Source: Pseudisothecium myosuroides
Lineage: Eukaryota > Streptophyta > Bryopsida > Hypnales > Lembophyllaceae
NCBI GenBank assembly: GCA_951799445.1
Contig: OX637288.1
Location: forward strand, 7,690,501 to 7,754,500
DNA: 64,000 nucleotides
Direction of reading: 5' to 3'
Below the pieces are notes generated by a model. That model was not told the origin of the DNA and searched no databases. It saw nothing but the letters and a program-made list of their open reading frames with translations. Made by a program: the position numbers and the translations under genes. This document shows, piece after piece, positions 1-11,925 of the stretch (positions are counted from its first letter, which is position 1; each line of letters starts with the position of its first letter).

Positions 1-176
1 CGTTCTTTTCTCCTTCTACTTTCATAACAGCTGTTATTATTAAGTACAGAAGATTTTTCGTTCTTTGATCTCTAATAGTTGTGTAGTAGTGCAGGCCCTG
101 CATTCATGCAATTTGTTATTTTATGCTTTATAAACGTGTGGCTGAGTTTTGTGTGGTCTTGTTGTTTGGTGAGCAG

Positions 177-897
177 GCGCAGTCATAGTCTCTACTCCCC
201 AAGATATTGCACTCATCGATGCCCGGAGGGGCGCTAACATGTTTAGTAAAGTCGATGTCCCTGTGAGTGACCTTGGCTTATACGATTCTTTCACTTGACT
301 GTTATATATTTCAACAAACTGTTGTAGAATTTTCTTACGTGCTTAGTATAAACAGGTGCATTTGTGGTGGAGATGGTTTAGTTTATTCCTCCGTTCGTTG
401 CAATTGTAGCATTCGATTGGGAAGTCATTGGTAGTCATTATGTTGATTGGTTCGAGGGGTGAATGCAGGTACTAGGTCTTATCGAAAACATGAGTTATTT
501 CAAGTGCCCCAATTGTGGTGAGCGAAGTGACGTGTTCGGGCACGGAGGCGCTCGTGCAACTGCGGAAGAAATGGGAATGGATTTTCTAGGAGAGGTGGAT
601 TCGTTAACTCTAACTTTATGATTTGCAAATGCAACGACTTGCTGTTCACCTCAGAGTACATTTATTGCGGAGTAAGTTTTCTCTCTAGCTTTATGAGAAG
701 CAGCTTTGATCGTGTTGCAGGTACCACTGAATATCGAGATTCGTCAGACTTCAGATGCTGGTAGTCCTATTGTTGCATCGGCACCAACTAGTGCAGCTTC
801 CATTGTCTACAGGGGCATTGCAGTACAAATAGCGGCCAAGTTAAAGGACTGGGTTTCCTCTGGTGTAGGTGTTGGAGTCCGCACGAGAGTAGAGTAA
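177..897 (+). CDS. INDH: INDH/NUBPL copy 1, last three exons (gene continues left of the window)
   Basis: These are the C-terminal exons of a mitochondrial Mrp/NBP35-family P-loop NTPase that delivers Fe-S clusters to complex I. Exons are 177-262, 469-594 and 721-897, each bounded by AG and GT. The first (phase 1 at its 5' end) encodes [18 protein letters not shown]. The second encodes [18 protein letters not shown], with the family CxxC motif that binds the bridging cluster, and [11 protein letters not shown]. The third encodes [12 protein letters not shown] and ends in TAA. No stop or frameshift is present in the exons. The P-loop and switch exons would lie upstream of base 1, so it cannot be judged whether this copy is complete. 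It is convergent with AP2-like gene A. Exon lengths (86, 126 and 177 nt) match the two other copies exactly. The family call is firm. The choice of INDH over other Mrp-like ATPases rests on remembered similarity. Confidence 0.85.
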
Positions 898-1280
898 GCT
901 GTGCATGCATCTTGGATAATACCCTACATTTGAGTCTATTATGTAGTCTCGCTATCATCTGGTGTCAAGCACCGGCAAAAGATGAGCGAAATGGCATGCA
1001 AGCTGCGCTTACAACGTAGAGCAGTCCAATGGTTGCCGGGCGAATTTCTGATAAATGTCCATTACAGGCAAGGAGTCACGCGTAAATAGCTGCGCACAGG
1101 TGTGCTGAGAATTAGGTATGGGAGGTGACTTATTTGACCTTGGTCTTCTCCATTGACATGAGAAGTATCATGATTCATGGCAACTTCAGTGTGGTAAGTT
1201 GGAAGCTGTTGACATGTCATGTGCTGAATATACTACCTGGCTTGACGTTGTGGAGTTATTTTCAGCTTGTCTGTAGCTGC

Positions 1281-1286
1281 AATAAA
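1281..1286 (+). terminator. Poly(A) signal AATAAA of INDH copy 1
   Basis: AATAAA lies 384 bases after the INDH stop codon. It sits in the same context (gctgcAATAAAcaag) in copies 2 and 3, so it is the best candidate polyadenylation signal. Confidence 0.5.
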
Positions 1287-2178
1287 CAAGCGCTTTTCTA
1301 AACCTCCGTATACTTGAGAATGGTTGTAGGCTTTTTGTCTTTCTAAGAGTTCATATTTAGTTGCAGGAAGTGGAGACTTTCTCAAGTGGATGATTGTTGT
1401 ACCATCTGAAACTTAGTCATGAGTCGAAGTATTTTTCTCTCTGCACTTTGTTGTTCTGTGTGTAACTTGAATTATGCCGCGCTGCACCAGGACAGGATCG
1501 CGCCTTCATGTACATTACGGTAGTTCCCGATTCTAGAACCTTTTTGTAGTTCTCCATGATACACTCCGAGCAGACAGCAGGGGCACCATGTTTAGATAGC
1601 GGCGAAACTTGCTCTTGTGCTAGTAATCCCAGCACTTCTTAGGGGTAGGCTTTGTTGGAACGGTGGCAGAAGGTCGACATATGTTGAAATCTAAGATGCG
1701 AAGGCTCAACCGGAACTGAGACATCAGCCCTGTGTAATAGCAATTGTATCTGCTTCACTGTGTTTTTCCTTTTGTCTTTGTATACTTAAGACTTCCAAAA
1801 GGCAGTAGGGGCATAGCATTCAATTGAATACAGACAGGGAGAAATAATTTTGAGTGCAGACGTTGTCCTTGATCTTTTCTAGGCAATCAGTGAAGCAGAG
1901 AACTATCCCACCGTGCTATTGTTCCAGTTCTGCCCCTGAAACCTTGATTCATTTTTCTTTCGTAATGCCCTCGGTGATCATGCTGACTAGATGATGCGTG
2001 GTCTAGTCGACAACTTTCTTCACCGCAATTATCAAGTACTTCCCTCTAACCTGTGTCTATGATCTGAAACTCATTGTTCCAAAGTCTAGGCATTCATTTT
2101 CATGTCCAATTGCTGTCTCTTTGTTTCTTTACCATAAGAACGAATCCTAGATAGCACTTTCAACAGACAGCGTAGTCA

Positions 2179-2281
2179 ATGCTCATCTCGTAGTTTTACA
2201 TATTTGGTGCTCGGCACTTGGGAAAATTTGGATGCTCATCTCGTAGTTTTACATTTCTGGTGCTGGACACTTGGGAAATTC
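2179..2281. repeat. Tandem 53-bp duplication
   Basis: The unit starting atgctcatctcgtag is present twice in a row (2179-2231 and 2232-2281). The same pair is present in unit B (12709-12812). Units C and E have it only once, so it helps to group A with B. Confidence 0.75.
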
Positions 2282-2860
2282 TGTTGTGAATGATCTCGTA
2301 TCATGCACTGTTTAACCTAGTGTCATTCTCCAACGCAATATTGTTACAAGGAACGGTTCAGGATTTAGGGTTCGAGGGTAGGATGCACAACGATAGCGGG
2401 TTTTATATTGGGTCTTTTGATTCTTAATTATCACGGCCATTAAGATATAGCAACTCTGGCGATAATACTGCCAGACCACAGACTAAGAGTAAAAATATAT
2501 ACTTCCTTTCATGTGAATACAAAACAGAAGACCTGATATTTTTTAATGTAACCTTTCCCACTAATGCATGAAGTATACTATTTATTCTGTGTAAAACCTG
2601 TATGCTACCATTAAATTCTTGCGACAGCCAAAATTCGCTACTCATGTACGCAAATGTATCCTACTCAGAGAAGCCTTCCTGGAATTCCCATCCATCAGGT
2701 GGCGAAGCCATGAGGCCTGAGTAATTATGTTCCTGCATGCTCTGCTCCTCCATCTCCATCTCAAAGCTTGGAACTCCTTGGTTGACGTCTTGCAGCTGCT
2801 GCTGTGACTGATATGACCAGAGGGTTCTGAATCCTGGATTCTTGAAGTTGCTGCTGCTGA

Positions 2861-4667
2861 TTACGTTGCTGGACGCTGCAACTGCAAAATTTGGGCAACG
2901 AGTCCTTGGATTTGCAGTAGTAGAAGAGAAATTTGCTGTTGCGGATCAGAAATTTGGTTTTGCTGAAGAAAAATCTGCTGTGGCTGAGTGCTCACACGTG
3001 TTTGAAGTAAGTCCAATTGGTCACTACCGTTCAGACACTCGGTGTTTGGTGGCAGTTGGAAAACTGGTAGAGCAGATCCTTCTCCAAAACCAAGGCTGTG
3101 GCAATTTGGAAGCGCAGGACCCTGAACATCATCCGTCAAATGGTGTCAGAAACCTAAACCAGCAAGGGTAGTGCATTTGTGATAAGGCTGAAATCCGCTA
3201 AAGTCTAAGCTTCCTTTCCCGTGGCTTTAAAAATCATTCATTTATGAAGTCAACGCATGGCAATGTGAAATACTTCGTGGATCTATCGCATCCAAAGATG
3301 CTGGTTGAAGACACACTGTAAATGCAGCATCTGAAGTTTCAAATGTGACTGGGACCCTAGTCACTACTTTAAACACCAATAATTCATCGCTTATTCATGG
3401 AGTATCCACATCGTGCATATTCTAATGTTTCAATGCGTTAGAATCCTCTCACGAGCGGGCTCAAGACCTAAAAACAGGTTCCATTCTACCATTGAAAACC
3501 ACTCAAAAGCACAAGGAATAAGTTGCTTACCTCATGTACTCCGTCCAAAGAATAGGATGCGTATTCCAAACCACGATTGTCACCAATCATGGGCATACCC
3601 ATTCCCGAGTTCTCCGTTTGACTCACAAAGGCTGGCTGTTGATGTTCAGCTGAGTTCAAGAAGCTCGCCCCACAAGGATCCACATTTCCCTCAACACGCT
3701 CTTGCGTTGCCTGACCTTCACATGCTTCAGAAGACTCCTGCACCGAAGCAAACAATTCCTGCACCAAATCTGCCCCCTTTTTGAAATCTTCGTAAACCTT
3801 CTTTGCTTGACGTAACACCCACTTCCTCTTCTCCAGGCCAGTGAGGCTTCGCACTTCCTCCCTCATGGGGGGGATCGGAAACCAGTCGTCCAGCCTTCCT
3901 CCAGCTATGTCGTAGTAGAAGGCAGCAATGAGATACTTATTGCGTGCCTCTTGCTCGGTGTCGAACCGCCCAAGTTCGAGCCTTGGCACCTTCTGCCTTC
4001 TACCGTTACCGTCACATACGTGAGGTTTCAATCGTGCATCAAACACCACCTTGGTGCGACCTTGCTTGCCCCGTAGTTCTCTGCGGTACACTCCTTTAGG
4101 AGCTACCTCTCTGAACTTAATCCACACATAGGCACCGAGGAACAGGACTATTGCCACGTAAATATCTCGAAAATCTAAAGAACTACGTGAGTATGCTCTA
4201 GAGCCACCCCTGTCGACATTCCCCGTGAGGTAATGGTATACCAGAGCCAGCAGAACCAGTGCCGACACAACAACGGCGAAAGACGGTACTGAGGCCTCGG
4301 AGGGCTCTTCAGGAGGACCCCACCATGGGTTAGCCCTATATACTGATTGTGCAAAGGAGTACAGCAGCGTTGGACGCCCGCTTTCCAACCAATCATTTAG
4401 TGATGTTTGGCTTGCGTTCACACATCGCAGGTAGGAATCCAAAGAACGTGACAAGAAACCTTCCAATAAATAAAGGTCATGATGGATGTCCAGCACCCAA
4501 GAAACCTTTGCACTGCCTTCGATTGCCCTCGAATGGACCTCCAAACCAGACCCCACTAGACACCAATCAGCCAGGAATTCAGCACGAGCCAAATCTCCAT
4601 GATCACGCAGTCCTCGAGAGAAGTCCCGAAGAATCAAAGACGCAGGCACCCTATTCTTCCTTCCCAT
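2861..4667 (-). pseudogene. AP2-like membrane protein gene, copy A (tail frameshifted)
   Basis: Exon 1 is 4667-3531 (379 codons). The intron is 3530-3122, with donor GAG|GTAAGC and acceptor GTTCAG|GGT, both phase 0. Exon 2 runs from 3121 to a stop at 2861, giving 465 aa. In order: an N-terminal region of unknown family (1-125), TM1 about 128-148 (VVVSALVLLALVYHYL), a short loop, TM2 about 168-185 (IYVAIVLFLGAYVWIKF), an AP2/ERF-like domain about 191-254 (LGRFDTEQEARNKYLIAAF), then a Gln-rich coiled coil. Against copies C, D and E, a one-base insertion near 2865-2885 and a two-base deletion near 2825 shift the frame, so the conserved tail (SYQSYLQGQQLQDV, APPPDGG) is lost. The start at 4667 is the first in-frame ATG, in a GGCCATGG context; the open frame further upstream has only a TTG. 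The product could still be a tail-less membrane AP2-like protein. Confidence 0.62.
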
Positions 4668-4671
4668 GGCC

Positions 4672-4689
4672 TCAAGTGCATATGAACAT
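4672..4689 (-). promoter_or_regulatory. Conserved short uORF (Met-Phe-Ile-Cys-Thr) before copy A
   Basis: This five-codon uORF ends four bases before the main ATG. A second upstream ATG at 4681 opens an overlapping, out-of-frame uORF of 15 codons. Both ATGs are present at the same place in copies B, C and E. Confidence 0.45.
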
Positions 4690-4888
4690 CCGGCAGAACC
4701 AACACCCCACCCCACCCCCCAGAACCTCTCCTTGCCTACCGACAGTGCTAGCTCACGAGTGAAACTGAGACTTGGACAGTAGTCCCCAGTCCCCACGACT
4801 GAACCGAACAAGCGTTTGCAAAAGCTCTAACTGAAGTTCGCAGAGAAAACTGAGTCACAAGCTGAAGCTGGCAGGTGAGCTCACGATG

Positions 4889-4895
4889 TTTTATA
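4889..4895 (-). promoter_or_regulatory. TATA box of copy A
   Basis: TATAAAA on the - strand, about 220 bases upstream of the chosen ATG, in the context CTGTATAAAACATCG. Copy C has the same box at 25199-25205. Transcription would start near 4862-4866. Confidence 0.5.
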
Positions 4896-4924
4896 CAGGG
4901 GTGCAACTATGTACAGACAATTGG

Positions 4925-5415
4925 GCCATAGGGGGGAACGGCAGCTAAACAAAGGGGGGTACAGTACAGGACACGACGTGCCTGGGGGGAATCGAAGGGG
5001 GAAACAAAGACCGTGAAAGGGTCAAACAGGCGGGGGGGAGAAGACACGTGGCAGCAGGACCAGAGTCTGGAAACACGAAGAACTACAGGAAGTTAAACAC
5101 ACGCAGGACGCGTAGTAAATGAGTCCCGGACCAGCAGGGGGAAAACTGAAAACGCAGGAATTTTTTTATTTTTCACACAAATTTTTTTTGCAAATTTTGA
5201 ATTCATATTTGCAATCAGAGACTCCAAATTAGCTGAGTCACCAAAACTGAGTCACAAGCTCACTATGTAGCGCCACTGCCGTAGGACTCGGGTTTAAAAG
5301 TAGGGCTGTGCAGACAATTGGGCCATAGGGGGGACGACAGGAATGAAAGGGGGGGACACGACGAGGGGGAATCGAAGGCCGGGGGAACAAAGGGGGGAAC
5401 GAGTGTCAAAGAGGG
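4925..5415 (+). promoter_or_regulatory. G-run-rich promoter region, duplicated
   Basis: Upstream of the TATA box the + strand carries many runs of 5-7 G in two blocks (about 4925-5045 and 5320-5415). The second block is preceded by a relic of the gene's own 5' region (ctgagtcacaagctcactat, 5250-5269). It therefore looks like a second promoter copy whose gene body is gone. Such spacing of G-runs could form G-quadruplexes; that is inference. Confidence 0.45.
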
Positions 5416-5475
5416 GGGAGAAGAAGACATGTGGCAGTATCAGAGTCTGAAAATTCGAAGAATTAACTTACACAC

Positions 5476-5619
5476 ATGGCAATGACAGACATTGCGTCCC
5501 TCTCTTCAAACGCGTCCACTATCTACAGTCTGCCAAGATTTGTGGGCTCAAATGTTGCACTACATATGGCCCTAATGACCAAGGTAGTCATCAAAATGCT
5601 TAGATTATTACACCAGTAG
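5476..5619 (+). other. Divergent short ORF, transit-peptide-like (unit A)
   Basis: A 47-codon ORF beginning MAMTDIASLSSNASTIYSLP, rich in Ser/Thr/Ala and poor in acidic residues, like the N-terminus of a plastid precursor. Related ORFs of 41 codons occur at 15723-15848 and 25822-25947, always behind the AP2-like promoter. It may be a relic first exon of another gene. No continuing exon was found. Confidence 0.25.
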
Positions 5620-5689
5620 GTGCATTCTCTGTTTTCACAATGAACATTCAAGTCATCCATTGGACACCTTACAGCCTTAGCATTGATTA

Positions 5690-8600
5690 AAGATTAAAGA
5701 TGATTATTCTCAACCATTTGCATCCTTGGAAAAAAAATTGTGTTTTTTGCACTTGCGCAAAGGTAGTGCTACATGTAGAAGGTGGATACTTTATTATTTT
5801 TTAAAAATCTCTTTGTGGTCTTGTGGAACCTTAGTAGAAGTCCTCATTTTCCAATTTTGACCTCCAAATTCACATTTTTAAAGCAAAAATAGTACTCAAA
5901 ATCTCCCAAAAATGGCAAAGGTAGACATTCAATTAATTGCAAGCTATTTATAAATAGTAAAAGAAAATTATAAAAAAAATTATTCAATGTCTACAACTAT
6001 TATATGTACTTTCATTGCAAATTTCATACAAAACTAAGACATGACACAAAAAGTTACGAGCAAAAAACCACATGTTGAAGGCAGAGGGGACCAAAAAAAT
6101 GCTTCTTACAATCACCCGTATCTTCACCTAAATCCAATGTGGCTTATATGACATGGAAGATAATTAGATGTTGAAAGGTAGTAGTGAAGGTGTTTTAATC
6201 CTGTGGGGAAGGTGGAATCATTTTGTTCCTTGTTCACCCCATGAAGGTTATATTTTCCCTTTTTAAATGAAACAAGCTTTCAACATACTAACAATATAGA
6301 TATAGGAGCAATATCATTTATCCTTGTATTTTTATTTCCATTGAAATCTACAAGGTTTCATATATTATACCTCATCTTTTCAACACTCTAAGTAGGAATG
6401 TGCTTTACAATTTCAAAATATAGTGAGGCATTAAACAATTTACCCAATAAGGATGTCAAGGACTTTAAACGATTAATAAATGACTTTAAGTGAAATTGTA
6501 GAAATAAAGAATACACGTACTTATCTAGGGATTAGATAAATTTCAGCAAAATACTATGGTGTCTTGACAATGTTTGGCCCCCTCTTGCCATTGAATTAAC
6601 CCTAGAATGCCTAATAAGTCAAAATTTGACTTTTGGATGTCACTCAAAGTTTGTTGAAGGTTGTTAAAAAACAAATTTTTATCCAAATATTTTTAGAATT
6701 TCATTTTCTCTTTCTTGTTTTCTGTGCACTAAAGTAGACCATCATCGTTGCCTTGCATTTTTTTTGATGAATTTCAATACGTGGACCACAAATCGCCTTT
6801 TATTGTAGTTGATCATTTTTATTTTTTTTCTAAATCTGAATTTCATGAATAAAGATGATCTATTCTGAATTCACCTCCAACTAATGAAATAGAGTTAATC
6901 AATTTGTTTTCTACTTTAACAAAAAAGTTTCAAAATTCCTAAAATTGAATCTTCTTTTGCAATTTGAACTTGGATTCTATTACTATATTGTAATGATTTT
7001 TTATTTATAGAAATATATGGACGTTTTGTTTCTTCGAGAATGATTCTTACTATCATATGTATTCACATATGGTGAAAGTTTTAGATATTTTGAGGCTAAT
7101 TTTGTATATGACATGCATTTTTTTAAATTTCTTGCAAAAATGCGTGTTAATTTCAATCTTCACAAGAAAATCTGAAATGTTTATATGACTTATAGAAGAC
7201 ATGTGATTTCAACTTTGGAAAAAAAATTAAAAAATCAATCATCTATTGTGACAAAATAAAGCATTCACAAAGTTTGAGAGCATGATTCTGGGCTCCTTCC
7301 CTCTAGAATTTACAACAAGAGCTTGGAAAGCTCCATACTTGACAAGTACCAAGTGAAGGGAGGAAACTCATTCGTCCAAAATCCAGCATGCATTCATATG
7401 TTCTAATAGTTCAATTAGCCATTGTACATATTCACATCGAAAAGGGAAAAATAGAGAACTTATGAGGTTATAATCTCAAGCTCAATTGAAGTTGTCAGTG
7501 TTTCAATATCCTTTTATAGCCGCATTATAAGTTGAATTGTTCCTACCAAAAGGATCAATTTTCACCTTAATCTAATGTGGACCATTTCATGGTGCATTGA
7601 TTAGTCCTTAATCTTATAATTCTATGACTATATTTTACAATTGAAACTATTCCAAAATTGCCATTTCTAATTCAAAGAGCAAAAAATTTAAGGAAAAGTT
7701 TTGTTGTGTATCCAACTTTAGGATCTTTTAGTAGACTAGTGTGAAAATTCATTGAAGAAATTTCAAAATCTTTGTGCTTATTAATTGCAAGCAACTGAGG
7801 TAAAAAAGTCATAAATTTTTTCAACTTATCAAATTAGTAAGATTATAAGACTCTTTGAATCCCCTTAATTCAAAAATTTTGAACCATAGATTCTCATTTA
7901 TAATAAGTTTATACTGGGTATTTGATTTTAAAAAGTGAAAGGAAAAAAAAATTTAATGTACACTCTCCCAAAAATTGTTAAGTAGAAGAAGTAGGAATAG
8001 GACGGAAAAACATATTCTTAGTAGTTTTACGATGGAAATGATACTTGCTTGTTCCAATGGTAAGATTGTTCCAAAATAAAAATATGGACCATATTTCTTG
8101 TGAAAATTGTGAAAATTGAGTTAAAAAAAGAATCTAATATGCTATAATTATTCTTTGGAAGATGCTTTGATTACTGAAATGAAGATGCTCAATAACTTCC
8201 ATGTCACACATCTAAATCAAATGAATAAAAAATAGATAAAAATATATTCTATGAATTTTTTTTTTAAAATTCTTGGTTTTAGATTTTGTTGTTTTGACCG
8301 TCCAGGCTAAAGCATTTTGAGCTGGAGATGATCATACTCACTTTAGTTTTGCTCAACATTGTTGATATATTTCTTCATTCCAAATTGAGCATAATTAAAC
8401 TTCTTTCAATCAAGAATAAACTACTATTCCTGCTTACTGCACACATGGTCTGAACCTAGGTTTTTTTTTATAAAACAACATTCAGACTTTATATTTCCCA
8501 ACTCGGACTGCTGCAAATAAATATCGCATCTCTCTTTCCAATTGGTGCACGAAACATACATTCAAGCACTTGTGAACCTACTGACATCGAGCATTAATTC

Positions 8601-9540
8601 CCAATTTAAAACAACTACTTCTCCAAATCGGGAATCACTCGACTACAAGAGAAAGGTGTGTTTTAAGTGAGTTTTTAAGTAGTGTCCTAGACACATGATT
8701 TTAAGTAATGACCTTTAAGGAGATTTTTAGCAAAATTTGACTTAAAAACACGATAATCCTGAACACGAGAGAGTAACAGCCATAACATCAACTCTACTCC
8801 AATTTCAACTAAACTCATAACATCCAATTAACCAACTTGGCAAACACTTCTATGACACTCTCAAATTGGTAGCACACCTATTGACCGTAAGTAACTCAAT
8901 TGCATTCTCATAACATCCAAGACACATTCCCATTTGGTCAGGACTACACAGACTGGAATGCAACATCACCTCCAACCGACTAAGACTTCAGCTACTCTCA
9001 AATTGGACACGTGCAAAACAATCACACACAGTCACTCCAACTTAGATTCATGGTCTGAAACTTCGAAATTGCACACAGCTCAACTTGACTTACACGCCAT
9101 ATTGCCCATACTGAACTCAAATAGGTGAACTAGCCTGGCAATAACAGAAAAAGAAGCAACCAAAAGAAAAAGAAAAAATGCATATATAAATCCACCTAGG
9201 AACTCCACACTACTATATATGAAACTTTGACTATGTAGATTAAAAGACTATAGTGTTTGAAGTTAGAAGAAAAGTGTTTATTTGATCTTACCCAACAGGG
9301 TAAGTGGACTTTAACTCCCTATAGAGTGAGATATTTGCACCTCCATATGGATATTTTATTGACAATTGCACCTATATCACGTTAGTTACATATCTACCAA
9401 ATTCCACAAGGAGAAGGGGAGTTTTGCACATGCTAACCATCCCACCCAATAAATTGCGGGACAGCATAATTTTTTCCCCCCCGTCACATATCTGGGATCC
9501 TTAGCCCTATTCGTTTGAGCATTTTGAAATTAACTGTAAA
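5690..9540. repeat. AT-rich spacer, near-identical to 28107-32080
   Basis: This spacer matches 28107-32080 closely and 54580-59560 more loosely. No credible gene is visible. The moderately GC-rich stretch 8400-9130 contains a 64-codon ORF, but it is low-complexity and has the same non-coding look in its twin. Element TTGCAAGAA-type ends occur near 6110. The main difference from the twin is the CACTA fragment at 8640-8758. Confidence 0.75.
8640..8758 (+). mobile_element. CACTA-type MITE, left-end fragment
   Basis: It starts with ACTACAAGAGAAAGG, the inverted form of the right ends at 37796 and 18748 (CTTTCTCTTGTAGTG), and carries interior sequence related to those copies. The right end is missing. 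It replaces about 200 bases present in the twin spacer (31050-31257). Confidence 0.5.
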
Positions 9541-9589
9541 TTTCTTATTCGCAGAAGTGTGGTTGAGAAATCAGATTTTCTTTATGGAG

Positions 9590-11377
9590 GGTCTAAGATG
9601 ATACCACTGGAAAACTATGGTGTGCGCTGCATGTCAAAGGGATTTCTTATGGAGAAGGATGCTCCGGCTGTTTGGAGAGGGCTCATGGTAATTATGGTTT
9701 TTTACTCGTCATTTCTGTTCCCTCACCAACATTTTATCAGAGTAGAGATTATTAGTCACCTTCATTAATTATGCCACTAGTCTTATACAGTAGTGGATTA
9801 TGCAATACTCCCTCACTCTCACTAAAATGCTCCAAATCAGTTTAGGGTTTGTTTCACTAAAATAGTTCCATTTATTGATTTTGATTGTTCATTGTTGAGC
9901 AAGTGATGTGGAACAGAGGCTGAAGTGGATACACATGATTTGAATTCTAAATTGCTTGCTCAATGATCAAAAGCAATAAATGAAGCAGTTTAGTGATAAA
10001 AATCCTAAACCGATTTGGAGCTCTTTAGTGGGACTGAGGGAGTATGCAGTAAGATGCAAAATAATATGAGATTGCACTTACTTGAATAGTACGTGGGGAG
10101 AGGAGAGGAGATACAATGGAAATTCTAACGATACTGAGAGTTTCTGTCCCAGTGGGAACGTGGCAGGTTGTGAGTGCATTGGAGAAGCTTGTGCGGGGTA
10201 CCGCTTGGGGGAAACTTGATGTCTTAGTGATTGACATGCCTCCTGGTACCGGTGATGCGCAAATTTCGATCTCTCAACGTCTTCCCTTGGCTGGTACTCC
10301 AAGACCAACTCTTTGTGATATTTTCTATCTGTTCTGCAAGTCTTGCATTCGATTCAATGCTGGAATTGGCTCTGCTTGGAACTTGCGGGTCATTGTTCAT
10401 CGGTTCTGCCTTACTTATCGAGGTTCTGAAAGGGACTTCCTGTGTCTCGAGGATCGCAAAGTTGGATTCCTATGTTAATCACGTTCTTTTCTCCTTCTAC
10501 TTTCGAAATAGCTGTTATTATTAAGTACAGAAGATTTCCTGTTCTTTGTTCTTTAATAGTTGTGTAGTGGTGCAGGCCCTGCATTCACGCAATTTGTTGT
10601 TTTATCTTTATAAACGTGTGGCTGAGTTTTGTGTGGTCTTGTTGTTTGGTGAGCAGGCGCAGTCATAGTCTCTACTCCCCAAGATATTGCACTCATTGAT
10701 GCCCGGAGGGGCGCTAACATGTTTAGTAAAGTCGATGTCCCTGTGAGTGACCTTGGCTTATACGATTCTTTCACTTGACTGTTATATATTTCAACAAACT
10801 GTTGTAGAATTAGCTTATGTGCTTAGTATAAACAGGTGCATTTGTGGTGGAGATGGTTTTGTTTATTCCTCATTTCGTTGCAATTGTAGCATTCGATTGG
10901 GAAGTCATTGGTAGTCATTATGTTGATTGGTTCGAGGGGTGAATGCAGGTACTAGGTCTTATCGAAAACATGAGTTATTTCAAGTGCCCCAATTGTGGTG
11001 AGCGAAGTGACGTGTTCGGGCACGGAGGCGCTCGTGCAACTGCGGAAGAAATGGGCATGGATTTTCTAGGAGAGGTGGATTCGCTACCTCTAATTTTATG
11101 ATTTGCAAATGCAACGACTTGCTGTTCACCTCGAAGTACATTTATTGCGGAGTAAGTTTTCTCTCTAGCTTTATGAGGAGCAACTTTGATCGTGTTGCAG
11201 GTACCACTGAATATCGAGATTCGTCAGACTTCAGATGCTGGTAGTCCTATTGTTGCATCGGCACTAACTAGTGCAGCTTCCATTGTCTACAGGGGCATTG
11301 CAGTACAAATAGCGGCCAAGTTAAAGGACTGGGTTTCCTCTGGTGTAGGTGCTGGACTCCGCACGAGAGTAGAGTAA
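9590..11377 (+). pseudogene. INDH: INDH/NUBPL copy 2, 5'-truncated
   Basis: Five exons are visible: 9590-9687 ([13 protein letters not shown]), 10167-10293 ([16 protein letters not shown], the switch II/Walker B region), 10657-10742, 10949-11074 ([10 protein letters not shown], CxxC) and 11201-11377 (stop TAA). Internal splice sites and frames are intact. The first listed exon has lost its acceptor: about 95 bases present in copy 3 (32097-32180) are deleted here, fusing the exon to upstream sequence. The exons for the mitochondrial presequence and the P-loop (GKGGVGKST type in the family) are not found in the 4 kb upstream, which is AT-rich spacer. Without the P-loop the product cannot bind ATP normally, so this is most likely a duplicated gene fragment. 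Its exons remain free of stops, so it is either young or under gene conversion. Confidence 0.75.
9808..10042 (+). mobile_element. Stowaway-like MITE in INDH copy 2 intron
   Basis: A 235-bp element with inverted ends CTCCCTCACTCTCACTAAAA and CTCCCTCAGTCCCACTAAAG (the latter read from the other strand), flanked by TA on both sides. These are typical features of Stowaway (Tc1/mariner) MITEs. The same insertion is in copy 3, so it predates that duplication. Confidence 0.85.
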
Positions 11378-11760
11378 GCTGTGCATGCATCTTGGATAAT
11401 ACCCTACATTTGAGTCTATTATGTAGTCTCGCTATCATCTGGTGTCTAGCACAGGCAAAAGATGAGCGAAATGGCATGCAAGCTGCGCTTACAACGTAGA
11501 GCAGTCCAATGGTTGCCGGGCGAATTTCTGATAAATGTCCATTACAGGCAAGGAGTCACGCGTAAATAGCTGCGCACAGGTGTGCTGAGAATTAGGTATG
11601 GGAGGTGACTTATTTGACCTTGGTCTTCTCCATTGACATAAGAAGTATCATGATTCATGACAACTTCAGTGTGGTAAGTTGGAAGCTGTTGACATGTCAT
11701 GCGCTGAATGTACTACCTGGCTTGACGTTGTGGAGTTATTTTCAGCTTGTCTGTAGCTGC

Positions 11761-11766
11761 AATAAA
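11761..11766 (+). terminator. Poly(A) signal AATAAA of INDH copy 2
   Basis: Same position relative to the stop codon, and same context, as in copies 1 and 3. Confidence 0.4.
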
Positions 11767-11925
11767 CAAGTGCTTTTCTAAACCTGTGTTTACTTGTGAA
11801 CGATTGTAGGCCTTTTGTCTTTCTAAGAGTTTATATTTAGTTGCAGGAAGTGGAGGCTCTCTCAAGTGGATGGTTGTTGTACCACCTCAAACTGAGTAGT
11901 GATGAGTCCGAGTATTTTTCTCTCT

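Larger units (their letters stand above)
898..2640. other. INDH 3' flank, shared by all units
   Basis: This is INDH 3' UTR plus the intergenic stretch up to the tail of AP2-like gene A. Parts of it recur near 11.4-13.1 kb, 21.36-22.8 kb, 35.9-37.08 kb and 49.19-50.5 kb. It marks the unit even where the INDH exons have been lost. A block around 1417-1640 keeps a - strand reading frame in several copies (see 11926-12291). No other gene was recognised. Confidence 0.6.

Noticed and set aside
2842..3171. + strand ORF over exon 2 of copy A (and parallels at 13402, 41564 and 50749)
   Set aside because: Antisense of the Gln-rich exon; the repeats read as AEE/VADQK on the other strand. The - strand frame has splice sites and conserved motifs.
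4668..4811. Longer N-terminus for copy A (and the parallel stretches at 15283-15426 and 24985-25194)
   Set aside because: The frame begins with TTG (A) or GTG (C), has an in-frame TAG just upstream in A, and is not conserved in D or E. It is treated as 5' UTR.
8934..9128. 64-codon ORF, nearly identical at 31432-31626
   Set aside because: Identity reflects the recent segmental duplication, and the repeated caaattgg-type motifs look non-coding.
10231..10524. + strand ORFs over INDH exon 2 of copy 2 in another frame
   Set aside because: Shadow frames of the [10 protein letters not shown] exon running into its intron.
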